The notes: generated by a model not told the origin, from the sequence alone. A DNA stretch of 64,000 nucleotides from Mycobacteriales bacterium (GCA_030447385.1 JAUJOY010000005.1:1-64000), one strand, 5' to 3'. Shown: positions 30,286 to 40,267, numbered from the stretch's first letter. Made by a program: numbers and translations.

Positions 30286-31794
30286 TCAGCTGCCGTCCCC
30301 GAAGTTCTTGTTGTTGGCGCCAGCGCGCTTCTCGAAGGGTCCGTAGATGGCGTAGGTGACGGCCCGTGCCTCGGGGACCCCGCCGGGCAGGTTGCCCCGC
30401 GAACCCTGCTGGTTGACGTAGAGCGTCTGGCCGTCCGGGTCGAAACACGCCCCGCAGAACTCCGTGTCGTTGGTGATGGTCAGGGCGAAGTTGTAGATCT
30501 CGCCGTCCTGCGTGACACCACGGATGAACTGCTCCCCGGGTGAGTCCTCGCACAGGAGGATGTCCTGGGTCTGCGGCACGATGGTGATGTTGTCCGGGTT
30601 CTCGAGCGTGTTGCGGTCGGTCGATACGTAGATGAGCGTGAGCACTTCACGGCCGGGGTCGTACTCCCAGACCTGCCCCAGGTTCGCCGGCCCGCCCTCG
30701 GTGCAGTCGAAGTAGACCTTGAAGCCACCGCCTTGGGAGGAGGCCCACATGCCCTCCTGGCGGTCGAAGTAGGCGGCCCCGCGGTCGATGGCCTGGATGC
30801 GTGTGGGGGTGAAGCCGGGCGTGCGGTCGCGGCGGTTGTCGGTGTCGTCGTCGTGGTCGGGCTCGGGGACCGGCACCCACTCCACGGGAAAGGAGGCACC
30901 CGGCGTCACCACCACGTCCATGTTCATGCGCGGCGCGCCCTTGACCGCCAGAGCCTGCAGGGGGCCGGTCGTCTCCGCCAGGCTGCCCGACTGCCCGACC
31001 CGCTCGTCGGGGATGTAGCGGTACAGGCACGAGCCGATCTGCCCCACCACGGGGTCCGGCTGGATCCGGCGGTCCTCGGTCTGGTACAAGATCCCGGCGC
31101 GCCACACGGTGGCCTCGTGGACGAAGCGCCCCATCTGCGGGATCGGCACCGCGACGACCGGTCCGTCGGCTATGGCGTCGACCTCGAAGTTGTAGCCGTG
31201 CTTCTTGCCGTTGGGGCTTCGCTTGACGACCTCCTCGCAGGTCATCCACTTCTGGAACGGCAGCTCGCCGCCGGCGCAGTTCGTCGACGTGCCGCCGAGG
31301 ATCGCGAAGCGGTCCACGACGGTGTACTCGTAGAGCTCCTGTCCCGTCTGCGGGTCGCGCTCGCCAGTCGTGCGTCGCTCGACGACAATCTTCGTGTTGC
31401 CGCCGAAGGCGGTCTCGTCGTACTCGAAGCCCGCACCGGTGACGACCTTGATCTCGCCGGGACGCTCGCGGTTCTCGTGGTTGCGGATCAAGATGGTGCG
31501 GTCGCCGCGCCCGTGCACACCTCCACCGGCGTCCGGGAAGGCCCCCATAGCATCGAAGATGCCCGGGGTCGGCCGTCCGTCCCGCATGGGGATGCCCTGC
31601 TGGTCGATGATCTGGTAGTTGAACGCGGCCGGAAGGGCGAGGTCGCCCTTGGGAACCAGGGGGCCGTAGCCGGCGGACGCGCTCGGCGGCGCCCCCGCGG
31701 CGGTCCTCATCGCCAAAGCCTGCAGCGGACTGGAGAACACCACGCTACCGCCCGTCACAGCGGCGGCACGCAAGAAGTTCCGTCGATCGAGCAT
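30286..31794 (-). CDS. PhoX/DUF839-family secreted phosphatase-like protein 2
   Basis: 502 aa and intact. ATG 31794 is preferred over 31824 because AAGGAGAC precedes it and the Tat signal (LDRRNFLRAAAVTGGSVVFS) then sits at the N-terminus. DUF839 blocks follow: ILIRNHENRERPGE, FGGNTKIVVERRTTGERDPQ, GTSTNCAGGELPFQKWMTCE (metal-binding CEE), MGRFVHEATVWRAGILYQTE (HEA), QEGMWASSQGGGFKVYFDCT and ILLCEDSPGEQFIRG. The C-terminus carries GACFDPDGQTLYVNQQG. It is larger than phoX1 and of a different branch. A degenerate run of PHO-like units lies upstream on the minus strand. Confidence 0.85.
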   Translation of the reverse strand: MLDRRNFLRAAAVTGGSVVFSSPLQALAMRTAAGAPPSASAGYGPLVPKGDLALPAAFNYQIIDQQGIPMRDGRPTPGIFDAMGAFPDAGGGVHGRGDRTILIRNHENRERPGEIKVVTGAGFEYDETAFGGNTKIVVERRTTGERDPQTGQELYEYTVVDRFAILGGTSTNCAGGELPFQKWMTCEEVVKRSPNGKKHGYNFEVDAIADGPVVAVPIPQMGRFVHEATVWRAGILYQTEDRRIQPDPVVGQIGSCLYRYIPDERVGQSGSLAETTGPLQALAVKGAPRMNMDVVVTPGASFPVEWVPVPEPDHDDDTDNRRDRTPGFTPTRIQAIDRGAAYFDRQEGMWASSQGGGFKVYFDCTEGGPANLGQVWEYDPGREVLTLIYVSTDRNTLENPDNITIVPQTQDILLCEDSPGEQFIRGVTQDGEIYNFALTITNDTEFCGACFDPDGQTLYVNQQGSRGNLPGGVPEARAVTYAIYGPFEKRAGANNKNFGDGS

Positions 31795-31837
31795 CGGTCT
31801 GTCTCCTTCGTCCGGACGGTCCAATCAGTCACCACCC

Positions 31838-31892
31838 GGCAGGTAACCCCTCGGAAACCAGCTGTCGACCTGCGGACGACGGTGCTGTGAAC
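31838..31892 (-). promoter_or_regulatory. Candidate extended PHO box upstream of phoX2
   Basis: Read on the minus strand, five consecutive 11-nt units begin GTTCACA (6/7), CGTCGTC (3/7), GGTCGAC (4/7), GGTTTCC (4/7) and GGTTACC (5/7). They end about 44 nt before the start codon. Individually weak; the shared phase is what argues for it. Confidence 0.35.
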
Positions 31893-32219
31893 TTCAGCGC
31901 CGACCCCAACAATCTCCCATGCTGCGTGCCAGCCGGGTACCACCTGCGCAACCGACCGTGGACGGCAAGCAAGGTCCACCACGCGCCGCCACCGTCCGCG
32001 AGGAGCCTGCATGACCGTCCGCAGCCGGTCCCTCGTCATGCTGTACGGCCAACTGGGCGGCGAGGTCGGCCGCACATGCCACGGCTGCTCGCTGCGACCA
32101 GTCCAGGGCCCATCCGATGGCCTCCAGGCCACCGGCCAGGACCGCGCCACGTCTGAGCGGATCCGCTGGATGCTCCTGTGGACTGGCAATCGACCTGAGC
32201 GAGAGCACTGCTCTCGGGT

Positions 32220-32400
32220 GCTGTTGCAGCGTTGCGGAGATCTCGCAGACGATGTAGCGCTTGAGGCAGCGGATGATCTCTGTCTTGCTTTCGTGCGCAT
32301 GCTTGAGGAGCGGGACCGGGTGACCGACCACGTCCAGGACCTGGCACGCACGGGCGACTCGCTCGACGATCGCCGCTGCCCGCGCACACCGGGCGACGCT
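32220..32400 (-). mobile_element. IS110-family transposase C-terminal fragment
   Basis: The minus strand encodes ESKTEIIRCLKRYIVCEISA, the conserved C-terminal helix of IS110/IS116 transposases, inside an otherwise unrecognisable frame. It is not continuous with the larger IS110 remnant at 34.4-35.2 kb. Confidence 0.4.
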
Positions 32401-32662
32401 CGCGGACGGAAGTGACGCAGCCGCGTCAGCTGGGACGGCCCGACTCTGCCGTTCCTGAGTGCCGGCAGTGGACGGCGCGGCTCTGCAGGTCGGCATCTGA
32501 CACGGGGGCCCGGGTCCAGCTCCGCGCGGCAGCAGTGCCGCTTCGTGCCAGGCGTCGGGCACGGCCACCTCCGAGTGGCGGTTGTTCTACGCCGTGCGGG
32601 AGAAGCTGCCCGAGATCACCTGATCCTGCCAGGAGAGGGGCCCCACCCCATTGTCAACGCCG

Positions 32663-33834
32663 TCAACGCGCCGGGATCGTCACCTCGTAGATCTGCCGGC
32701 CGCCCTCGTCGTGCAGCCGCACCGTCAGTGAGGCTGCGGCCGCATCCGCGAAGACGCTGCCGTACAGCCGCTGGTTGAGCTGCAGGAAGCGCTGCTGTGG
32801 CCCGAAGGTGGGGGAGAGGGGCGGGGGGCGCTGCGCGGGTTCGCGCCGATGGGAGATCCGACGAACTCCCAGAAGCCGCGCTGCGGGTACTCGATCGCCT
32901 GGCCCCAGTGCACGTCGGCGGTCAACCACACGAAGTTCTGCACGCCCGCGTCCCGGAAGGTGTCGAGGATGACGCCGAGCTCGTGCTCGTAGGAGACGTA
33001 GTCGTCCTGGGGTCCCTGCGCGGAGCGCAGGATGGACAGCGGACTTGAGGTGACCAGCACCTTCCAGGTGGCGGTCGAGCCGGTGACGCCCGCCAGAAGC
33101 CAGTCGCGTTGCTCCCGGCCGAGCAGCGACTTGCCCGGACCGTCCGGCGCGCCCACCGGGTCGGAGTACTGCCGGCCGTCCAGGACGAAGACCTCCACCT
33201 CGCGACCCCAACGGATCGAGCGGTAGATGCGCTCGGGACCGACCGACAGCGGCCAGTACTCGTGGAAGGTCCGCCGCCCCAACGGCATCAACGGCTCGTC
33301 GGGGCCTCGGAAGTCGTTCGTCACCTCGTGGTCGTCCCAGTTGACGATGAGCGGGAGGCGAGCGCCTGGAAGAAGCCGTCCTCGCGGAGCGTACTTCGCT
33401 AGGCGGAAGAAGCCGTCCTCGCGGTTCGCCGTTGAAGATGAAGAACGCCGGGTCCTGGGCGAGCATCGCGCTCGCGGAGGGTTGCGCAGGCCCTGGCCGA
33501 CGTCACCGCCCCAGGTGAACAGCATCGCGCGCGTCGTTCGCCGGTGGCTGCGCCACCCGGCCCCGCGTGGCTGCTGTCGGCGTAGATGTGTGTCGCCGTT
33601 GAAGCCGGTCCCCGCCCTTGCGCACCCGGTCGGCAGAACGCCGGGTCCTGGGCGAGATCTGCGCGCTGGTGGCCGTCACGTCGCCGGCCACCGTGCGTGG
33701 GTCAGTCGCAGTCCGCCATCCCTGCGCGGCAGCGGCCTCCGCTCGGCGATGGCGACCGGCAAGGCGAGCGCGCCGAGGGTGAAGGAAGGACCGGCGGGAC
33801 GGCGTGACTGCACCGGTGTCGGCGGCGCGGTCAT
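32663..33834 (-). pseudogene. phoD: PhoD-type phosphatase 3, heavily frameshifted
   Basis: ATG 33834 follows AAGGAG and starts MTAPPTPVQSRRPAGPSFTL, but stops at 33676. Other frames continue with THARWPATV, then GDVTATSAQI, FNGDTHIYADSS-like residues and AMLFTWGGDVGQGLRNP. The core LPLIVNWDDHEVTNDFRGPD and FVLDGRQYSDPVGAPDGPGK is intact in one frame (33525-32725), with FVWLTADVHWGQAIEYPQRG holding the late metal ligands. The C-terminus (FGPQQRFLQLNQRLYGSVFA to YEVTIPAR) is in another frame and ends at 32663. A 20-bp direct repeat (33368 and 33405) marks one lesion. It was a shorter PhoD branch and is clearly non-functional as read. Confidence 0.75.
33368..33424. repeat. 20-bp direct repeat with 37-bp period inside phoD3
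   Basis: GGAAGAAGCCGTCCTCGCGG occurs at 33368-33387 and again at 33405-33424, separated by 17 bases. Both encode the same EDGFF stretch on the minus strand, so this is a local slippage duplication that breaks the frame. Confidence 0.7.
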
Positions 33835-33875
33835 GATGAGACTCCTTCCGGATGCCGTGCCCGCGGTGCCCTTCG

Positions 33876-33897
33876 AAGGGATGAACAGCCGGCGAGC
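33876..33897 (-). promoter_or_regulatory. PHO box upstream of phoD3
   Basis: On the minus strand GCTCGCCGGCT (5/7) is followed in 11-nt phase by GTTCATCCCTT (5/7), 42 nt before the phoD3 start, the same distance as at the 5'-nucleotidase gene. Confidence 0.5.
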
Positions 33898-34369
33898 TGC
33901 CGACCCGGGGCCGGACACCGACCTGATCCAGCACATCGCGCGCGTCGCGCAACGGCCGGTGCTCGTCAAGTGGGGACGGGCTTGTTCTTGGCGGCGAAGG
34001 CGTTCTTCTTGCCTTCGCCGTCATCGAGGTTGCAGGCGCAGGGGCCCCGGGGTCAAGACGCAGCGCCCGCAAGCGAAGCGAGGACGAACGGTCTTGACGC
34101 CGGGGTAGCGCCTGCTACGTCGGTGTGGTGAGCGGCTGGTGTGGGCACGGCGTCGGGGCGGCTGTCGATGCTCCGCCCTTCTGGTTTGCGCGAGTCGGAA
34201 TCGCAAGTCGCTGATACGCAGGCTGTTGCCCCTGACTTAAGGCGCCCGCCGCCTGCAGGGCCGGCGGGGATCGGTCCTGCGGCGGCGGTGCCGAAGTCCG
34301 GGCAGCGGTCATCGACCCGCCGCAGCCCGGGAAGAACCGTCATGCTGATGGTCAGTCGCCTGCGGTCAT
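33898..34369. other. Intergenic stretch between phoD3 and the IS110 remnant
   Basis: Contains the inverted repeat at 34045-34105 and no supported gene. Confidence 0.45.
34045..34105. terminator. 15-bp inverted repeat, possible terminator
   Basis: CCCCGGGGTCAAGAC and GTCTTGACGCCGGGG pair with one mismatch around a 31-nt loop. It may be a terminator or an old element end; IS110 elements themselves lack such ends. Confidence 0.35.
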
Positions 34370-35165
34370 CTCAGCCCACCGGCCAGCGAGGCTCGCGGGC
34401 GACCGCCCCTGGTTCATCCTGAGCCGCCGGTAGCGGCTGCTCGGGCGGCGGTGCGCGCTGGCGGCATCGGTCGCCGCCCGACGCGCCACCGTGACCCGTG
34501 CGGGTCCGCTCGCCCCGCCATGCCGGTCTTGGTGATCCCCGCGGTGGCCGAGCGCCGTCTCCGGGCACCAGCCCGGTGAACGCCATGAACCCCCGCGCGG
34601 GGTCGCATGCCCACCGCGGCCACGATGCTCAACGCCCCCAGGTAGCCGACCGCGTGGTAGGCCGCCGGCAAGTGCGCCGGATCGCCGACCTCAGGGACCT
34701 GCGCAGCCGCGCAGGTCCTCGCAGAAGGAACCGCGACCGGCGGTAGTGCTCGACGGCGTGAACCGCTGCGCAGCCAGGTGTCGTGCTTCCGGTCCAGTGC
34801 GACCCGTCGCGGTCATGCCCGTGAGCAACCGGCGCTGCGCCCGCTGCAGGTCGTCCTTCCTTGAGGTCACGCACGCCTCGATCTGCGGCGGGGATGTGCA
34901 CCGCGGTGCCCGAGGAACAGCATCGCCAGGCTCCGCCGCGTCCCGCCGGTCGGTCTTGACCTTGTCCCCCGACGCCCTGGGTATCAACGACGGTGCGATC
35001 ACCTCACGGCACCCCGCTGGTGCGCAGCGACCGACGAACCCGGCAGCCTCGTAGCAGACCTTGATCCGCGAGGGATGAACACCGGCGCACGGCGACGTCA
35101 TCGGGACCGATCCGCTGCAGCACCGCGGCCGGCGGAGACACCGGTGATCGAGTCCTGATCGCGAC
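34370..35165 (-). mobile_element. IS110-family transposase, decayed
   Basis: Successive minus-strand frames show the DEDD domain (KVCYEAAGFVGRC, then EVIAPSLIPRASGDKVKTDR and RRDAA), a middle helix region (KDDLQRAQRRLLTGM) and the Transposase_20 domain (YLGALSIVAAVGMRPRAGVH, MAFTGLVPGD, ITKTGMAGRADPHGSRW). At least four frame changes are needed to join them, so the transposase is dead. The limits of the element cannot be fixed because IS110 has no terminal inverted repeats. The expected bridge-RNA region upstream was not recognisable. Confidence 0.7.
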
Positions 35166-35421
35166 ATGGATCGGATCGCGCTAACAATCGGCATGGCGGC
35201 CGGCCTCCTTCCGCCGGCCACGTCCTCCCTCAGCCTGGACGACCCACGTCCCAACGCAAAGTCAACGGGGCCGGCGTTCCTTCTGGACGGTTCGGCGGCA
35301 GGTACCTGCCTACCAGGGAAAACGACTGCTCGACTTCTCACTACGTCGGACAACGCCACCTACACCCACCGCCTTTCCTGCACCGTGCTCGACACGACGT
35401 GGGGCTGAAGCGCGATGCCCG

Positions 35422-35604
35422 CTAGTAGAGCCCTCCGTCGTCGTCCTCATCCCGACTGTCGTCGTTTTCCACCTCGGGGTCCCCTCCACCGCCGCTGCCC
35501 CCGTCATCGCCGCAGCCGACCAGCGGCAGGAGCGGCACGGCGAGCAGTAGCCCGATCAGCACCGCCCGCTTCGTTTTGAACGTCAGCTTCGCAAGGCTCG
35601 TCAT
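35422..35604 (-). CDS. Small lipoprotein with acidic tail (60 aa)
   Basis: ATG 35604 begins MTSLAKLTFKTKRAVLIGLL, a lipoprotein signal with a positively charged n-region, hydrophobic core LLLAVPLLPL and lipobox LVGC. The mature part is only about 29 residues, all Gly, Asp, Glu and Ser (GDDGGSGGGGDPEVENDDSR). The family is unknown; similar short acidic lipoproteins are widespread in actinobacteria. No good Shine-Dalgarno is visible, which would fit a leaderless transcript. Confidence 0.6.
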   Translation of the reverse strand: MTSLAKLTFKTKRAVLIGLLLAVPLLPLVGCGDDGGSGGGGDPEVENDDSRDEDDDGGLY

Positions 35605-35869
35605 GCCGATGCCGTACCCCGAGACTGGCCGAGGCAACAAGCGGCGCGACTGGGCACGACCCTCAGTCGCCGCTGCCCGGCATCGGAGGAAGCTGAAGAA
35701 TGGCACGTGGCCGACGATGCTGTAGGAGCAGCCCTAGAGGCCGCCGGAACGGAAGGCGGCGGCGAGGACTAACAGCAGCGCCGTGCACGTAAGCCCCGTG
35801 CCAGGCCGCACGCGTCAGCAGGGCGACTCGGCGTGAGGGTCGGCAGGGGGCGCTGTGCTTTCCTGAGAC

Positions 35870-36782
35870 GTGATCGCTGGTACTCGGCCGCCGGTGCGGT
35901 TGTTGAGCGTGCCCTACGACTCGGGAATGTTTGGGGTGCGGATGGGAGCGGGCCCTCTGGCGCTGTCGCAAGCCGGGGCGGCGCAGCGGCTCCGCGAACT
36001 GGGTCACGCGGTGGAGGAGCAGCGGTCGAGCCGTCGTCGGGCTGGCGTGCCGAGTTGCGTACGGCGTTCGAGTTGCACCACGTGATCGCCAGAGCTGTTA
36101 CCGCGGCGCGGAGCGCAGGGCAGGTACCGCTGATGCTGTCCGGCAACTGCAAGGCGACGGTCGGAGTCCTGGCCGGGATGAGCCAACCCGGGCGAAGGCT
36201 GGGGTTGGTCTGGCTGGACGCTCACGGCGACTTCAACACCCCTATAGTTGGATACGACTGGGTTCCTCGACGGGCAGGGCCTGGCGATGGCCGTCGGCCG
36301 GTGCTGGCAGGGAGCGACCGCGCGCCTCACCGGCTTCACACCGCTACAGGAGCGCCACGTCCTGTTGGCTGGGGCACGCAGCCTCGATGACGCCGAGAGA
36401 AGCAGCACTGGCAGTCTCCGAGGTGGCCTGGCTGCGGCCGGAGCAAGCGCGGGACCCGGAGACGGTCGGCGCCGCCCTGGACGAGTTGGCAGGCGCCGTG
36501 GACGGCGTGCACTTCCACGTCGACCTCGACGTGCACGACCCGTCGATCGCGCCGGCCAACAGCTATGCAGTCCCGGGTGGCCTTTCCGCCGACGCCGTTC
36601 AGGCGCTGCTGCGCCGTACCGTCGACCGCCTCCCGATCGTCTCGGCGACACTCGCCTCTTACGACCCCAGCATCGATCCCGCCGGGCGGATGCGGGACAC
36701 CGCCCTGGAACTGCTCGAGGCCCTCGCCGCCTCGGGGACGACGCCCGGTCGTGCTCGACCAGGGCGCAGAGGCTCGCCGTGA
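35870..36782 (+). pseudogene. Arginase/agmatinase-family ureohydrolase, several frameshifts
   Basis: GTG 35870 starts VRLLSVPYDSGMFGVRMGAG after a short lead. Homology then moves through three frames: PSSGWRAELRTAFELHHVIA and LSGNCKATVGVLAG, LVWLDAHGDFNTP (the DAHxD metal motif), DTTGFLDGQGLAMAVGRCWQ, and HFHVDLDVHDPSIAPANSYA (the DxDxxDP metal motif). The metal-binding residues are all present, so a repaired protein could be active on a guanidino compound. The GNCKATVG variant of the usual GGDHS places it in the arginase-like branch seen in actinobacteria. At least three indels lie between 36010 and 36400. Confidence 0.7.
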
Positions 36783-37365
36783 CGACGGCAGCCGGCCCGG
36801 TGCGGGTACCGGCCCCGGCTCGCAGGGTCCGGTGCCGCCGGCAGTTAGGTCCTGCCAGCGCTAACGGCTCCTGCGGGGAGCCCGTCTCGGCGAAACCGAG
36901 GACCGCCGGGCACCCATGGCCGCCGGCGCCCGCAACGGCGCCTATGGACGGCCACGTTGAGGCAGTGCCACCCGCGGCGCCACCGGCCGCGCGCCGACTG
37001 GGAGGCTGGATGCGCAGCAACTGCTCCCCGGCGCCGGCGGGTGAACCGTGACGCCAGCGCCTGGCGCCGCGCGGTGGTGGCCGCCGGGCACGTCCACGGC
37101 GGCCGTCCAGGACGGCGCTGAACAACGCGGGCTTGCTGCATGGCGGGATCGTCACGAGGTTGCTCGACGCCGCCTGCTACCTCGCACAGCTCCCCGACCT
37201 GGGGCTCGAGCCGCTCCTGTTGCGGCGGCGTGAGGTGCGTGAAGCCGACGAAGCACAACGAACGGCCCTCGTCTGGCGGGAGACCAGTAGCGCCCTCTCA
37301 GCCATCCTGTTGATCCAGGTAGTCGTACTCAGGCGAGGTCCCCCGATCCCGCTGACACTGGCGGC
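36783..37365. other. Intergenic stretch without a supported gene
   Basis: Holds one perfect 17-bp motif copy (36936-36952). Frames from the motif ATG (36944-37051) and from GTG 37048 exist, but neither resembles a known protein. Confidence 0.4.
36936..36952 (+). repeat. 17-bp dispersed motif, copy 11 (perfect consensus)
   Basis: CGGCGCCTATGGACGGC exactly, intergenic. Confidence 0.65.
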
Positions 37366-37569
37366 ATGACGACGAACAACAACACCGGGAGCGCGGGCGC
37401 TGTGGCACTCGTCCTGGCCGGTGCCGCCGCACTCGCGTACGGCATTGCTCGATGGATGGTGAGTGGCTGCTGTGGCAGTACCGAGCCGCCGCAGGACCGG
37501 TACTTGCTGCTGGGGATCCTTGCTGCCTCAGCCTCCGGGCGCCTACCTGATCTTCACCGCGGCACGTGA
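37366..37569 (+). CDS. Small two-helix membrane protein, C-terminus possibly frameshifted
   Basis: ATG 37366 begins MTTNNNTGSAGAVALVLAGA, and a hydrophobic helix (VALVLAGAAALAYGIARWMV) follows. After SGCCGSTEPPQDRYLLLGIL the frame becomes polar, while the neighbouring frame would give GAYLIFTAARD, a more natural second helix. One lost base near 37525 would explain this. The family is unknown. Confidence 0.4.
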   Translation: MTTNNNTGSAGAVALVLAGAAALAYGIARWMVSGCCGSTEPPQDRYLLLGILAASASGRLPDLHRGT

Positions 37570-37777
37570 TCGATGAGCATCTCGGGCAGGGAGCGCGGCC
37601 GGCTCACTCGTCGCTCATCACCCACCCACTTGTCTGTCGCTGCGGCACAAACCGGCATCTGCGCCAGCGGCGCAGCAGCAGGCAGCACCGCCAGAACGAC
37701 CTCGACGACGCCCGGCCAGTTGCCGAACTGCGCATTCGCACTCAGGACGAGCCGGGGCACTCGCGCACGACCGGCCG

Positions 37778-38446
37778 TTGAGCACGGGAGTCGTGCGGAG
37801 TGAAACCCTTGAGCATGAACATCTGGCTGATGCGATTCGTCATCGCCAGTTGCAGCAGCAGCGCGATGCCGGCGCTCCGTTGGACGTTGATGACCTCCAG
37901 CGTGTCCGGCCGCGGTGTGCAGGTGCCCGTCGGCGGCTGCGCGGCCGCGTGAGGCGTTCCCGCCTTGTCGGGCTCACCGCAGCTCTGGGCCTGTGCACCG
38001 GCGGGGCCAGCGCCTGCGGCGGCGCAGCCACCCCGGTCGCGGGGCCGCCGGCGCCGACGCCCTCGGCGACGACGCTGCCGTGCGCCGACGCGACCGAGCT
38101 CGATCTCGGGAGCCCCTACACCTACGCCGCACGCGGACCGGCCTACTTCACCACCAGCGGCGGCACCGTCTACCTGGTCGCCCGGCACTTCTCGCAGGGG
38201 GGTCCGCTGGACCCGCGGCGTCCGCGGACGCTGTTCTCCCTTGGTCCGGGCAGTACGCCGCCCGTCGTCAACAACCAGGCCGCGACCGTCGCCGGGACGC
38301 TTCGTGAGGTCCAGGCGGGGATGAACCAGTGGGTACCGGTTGATCTCCCAGCTGGGCGGTGGTGGGTGCTCTCCAGCAGCGGCGGCGACGTGCGAGTCGC
38401 CTCCTGCCGACCCGGCGGGGTGCTGGCCCCGGAGCCGGTAGGTTGA
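37778..38446 (+). CDS. Putative secreted lipoprotein of unknown function
   Basis: The convincing part starts near 37960 (RLVGLTAALGLCTGGASACG), a signal-like hydrophobic core with a weak lipobox (ASAC). It continues with a Pro/Thr linker (GPPAPTPSATTLPCADATEL) and a beta-rich domain (YTYAARGPAYFTTSGGTVYL, WVPVDLPAGRWWVLSSSGGD) containing a Cys pair (PCADA and VASCRPG). The frame is open back to ATG 37778, but the first about 60 residues are charged and unlike a signal, so the true start is uncertain. No family recognised. Confidence 0.5.
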   Translation: MSTGVVRSETLEHEHLADAIRHRQLQQQRDAGAPLDVDDLQRVRPRCAGARRRLRGRVRRSRLVGLTAALGLCTGGASACGGAATPVAGPPAPTPSATTLPCADATELDLGSPYTYAARGPAYFTTSGGTVYLVARHFSQGGPLDPRRPRTLFSLGPGSTPPVVNNQAATVAGTLREVQAGMNQWVPVDLPAGRWWVLSSSGGDVRVASCRPGGVLAPEPVG

Positions 38447-38884
38447 TCACCTGCCGCCTCAGCGGGAGCGGCAACGCGCACGCCGGTCGCCTGCAGGTGG
38501 TAGAGCGGGCCCCGCAGCAACACCGCGTCCACCAAGCCGTGACCCGGGGCGAGCTGCTGGGGCACGTGCGAAGCGGGCGCGATCGCCCGGGGTCGATGGA
38601 CGCCAGGTGCTCGACATGACCAGGAGCCAGACCCGGGCCCACCACCGACGTCAGCGACAATATGCGGGGTGGCGCCGGCAAGAGGCGAAGCAAGATCTCC
38701 TTGGTCCTCTCGAACTACACGAGAGCCATAGCCTCTGCGAGGCGGCCGACCGCACGCCCGGCGCAGATGCGCCGGCATCTCCGAAAGGTCGGTGTTCGCC
38801 CGCTCACGGGCCTCGATGATCACCGCAGCCGTCCACGTCATCAGCGCAAGCGAACTCGCCTGGCCCGGACTGCCGCATCCGTCA
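38447..38884 (-). pseudogene. SAM-dependent methyltransferase remnant
   Basis: On the minus strand the frame through 38652-38632 reads HIVADVGGGPG, the SAM-binding loop, and about 100 bases later (38535-38493) LVDAVLLRGPLYHL, the motif IV region of small methyltransferases. The intervening residues are in other frames (LAPGHVEHLASIDPGR). The gene is decayed. The rest of this interval shows nothing else. Confidence 0.4.
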
Positions 38885-38901
38885 CGGCGCTTCTGGACGG
38901 A
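38885..38901 (+). repeat. 17-bp dispersed motif, copy 12 (TTC type)
   Basis: CGGCGCTTCTGGACGGA, one mismatch from the TTC variant, intergenic. Confidence 0.6.
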
Positions 38902-39083
38902 CATCGCGACCGGGTGACGCGACCTTGCGGCGCGGCGGCTCGTCGGCCGGGTCGATGTTAGAACGGCTCGGCCGATCGCTAGAAGACCGGGATGCCGACT
39001 CTCCGCAACGCCTCATCCGAGGGCCGGGGGCTCGAGTGCACAGCGCAGGCCGGCAGGGGGATGACGCCAGAATCTGGTCGCGC

Positions 39084-39862
39084 TCAGGTGCTTGCGGTGA
39101 TGAGACGCAAGGCGCCGTCGCGCTCAGCCTGCTCGCGCAAGTGTCCGTACGCCCGGTCCCACGCCCCGCTTGCCAAATCGTCTTCGAGACGGTCGAGGCC
39201 GCGCTGCACCGCGGCCGGGTCGGTCAGGACCAAACCGGACGTAGCGGCGCGGACCTCCGGGCGCAGGAAAGCCTCGGGACGGGCGTAGAACGCCTCGCCG
39301 AACCCGTCGGTGCAGTCCCGCGGCACTGGCACCACGTCGACGCGGACTTCGGCACTGCCCTGCGCGAGGGCGTCCGTCACCTGCTTGAGCGTGGGAACCG
39401 CGTCTGCTCGACGACGACGACCTCCGGGATGTAGTCGGTCAACCAGAACTGTTGCAGCGCCGAGGCGTCGAGGGTGAGCACGACGACCGGCCCGCGGCTC
39501 ACCCGTCGCATCTCACGCAGACCCTGCTCGACGTCGCCCCACTGGTGCACTGTCAGCATTGCCATGGCGGCGTCGAAGCTGTCGTCGTCGAACGGCAGGC
39601 GCTCCGCGACCGCGTCAACAGCGGGCGCCGCTCCGACCGGCCGCTGGGCACGCATCGCGGCCGACGGCTCGACAGCCAGCACGTACCGGTCGGCGGGCTC
39701 GTAGGACCCGGCTCCAGCGCCGACGTTGAGCACGGTCCGGCTGGTGCCGAGCGCCGCATGCACCCGAGCCGCGATCCGCGCGTCCGGCCGGCGTACCAGT
39801 GCGTAACCCGCGCCGTTCTGTTCGTAGTCGAAGTCACCGGCCGGACGTCCGCGGATCGACAT
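39084..39862 (-). pseudogene. SAM-dependent methyltransferase, one frameshift
   Basis: ATG 39862 opens MSIRGRPAGDFDYEQNGAGY and the SAM loop TVLNVGAGAGSYEPADRYVL, AVEPSAAM follows. Further motifs are AERLPFDDDSFDAAMAMLTV, HQWGDVEQGLREMRRV and VVVLTLDASALQQFWLTDYI. Near 39395 the frame shifts; the rest (VTDALAQGSAEVRVDVVPVP, then DCTDGFGEAFYARPEAFLRP) ends at 39084. The repaired length would be about 258 aa, normal for this methyltransferase type. The substrate is unknown. Confidence 0.7.
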
Positions 39863-40088
39863 GGCCCATATGGAACCACCGGCCTCAGGACGCCTGTTGA
39901 CGATGTCGTGACCACCGGCGGGGTGCTCATAAAGGCTGCTGCTGCTTACCTCGCCACGCAAGGCATCGCCCGTCGCGCCACGCTGAGCCAGAGGACCTCA
40001 CCTGAGCACTCGCCCGTCGCGTCCGAATCGGCGCCGGCGGTGCAGGTGACCTGAGACGGTAAGCAGTCGCCGGGGCACTTGGCGGGCG

Positions 40089-40250
40089 TTGTCGACGAAC
40101 GCCGTGTCGCTCATCGAGGACGCCGCGCCACTGCTCGAAGCGTCACCGGCGCGAGCGAGGTCGTTGCTGATTCTGGCCGAGGAGGCGATCGGCAAGGCCA
40201 CGGCCCTGTACGAGCTGGCGAGGGGCCCCGGACCACCGGCCGTTCACTAG
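40089..40250 (+). pseudogene. AbiV-like abortive-infection domain fragment (53 aa)
   Basis: From TTG 40089 the frame reads LSTNAVSLIEDAAPLLEASP, ARARSLLILAEEAIGKATAL, YELARG and stops at TAG 40248-40250. This resembles the N-terminal helical core of AbiV-family proteins, in which a DA.LL segment and an ALEE.GKA segment pack together. Normal members are several times longer, so only a stub remains. AbiV in Lactococcus blocks phage translation; here the call rests on a short pattern match from memory. Confidence 0.4.
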
Positions 40251-40267
40251 GCCGAGGCAGGACCCGT

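Larger units (their letters stand above)
31795..32662. other. Intergenic stretch with an IS110 fragment and PHO-like units
   Basis: 868 bases between phoX2 and phoD3. It holds the PHO-like run at 31838-31892 and an IS110-type fragment at 32220-32400. Nothing else is supported. Confidence 0.5.
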
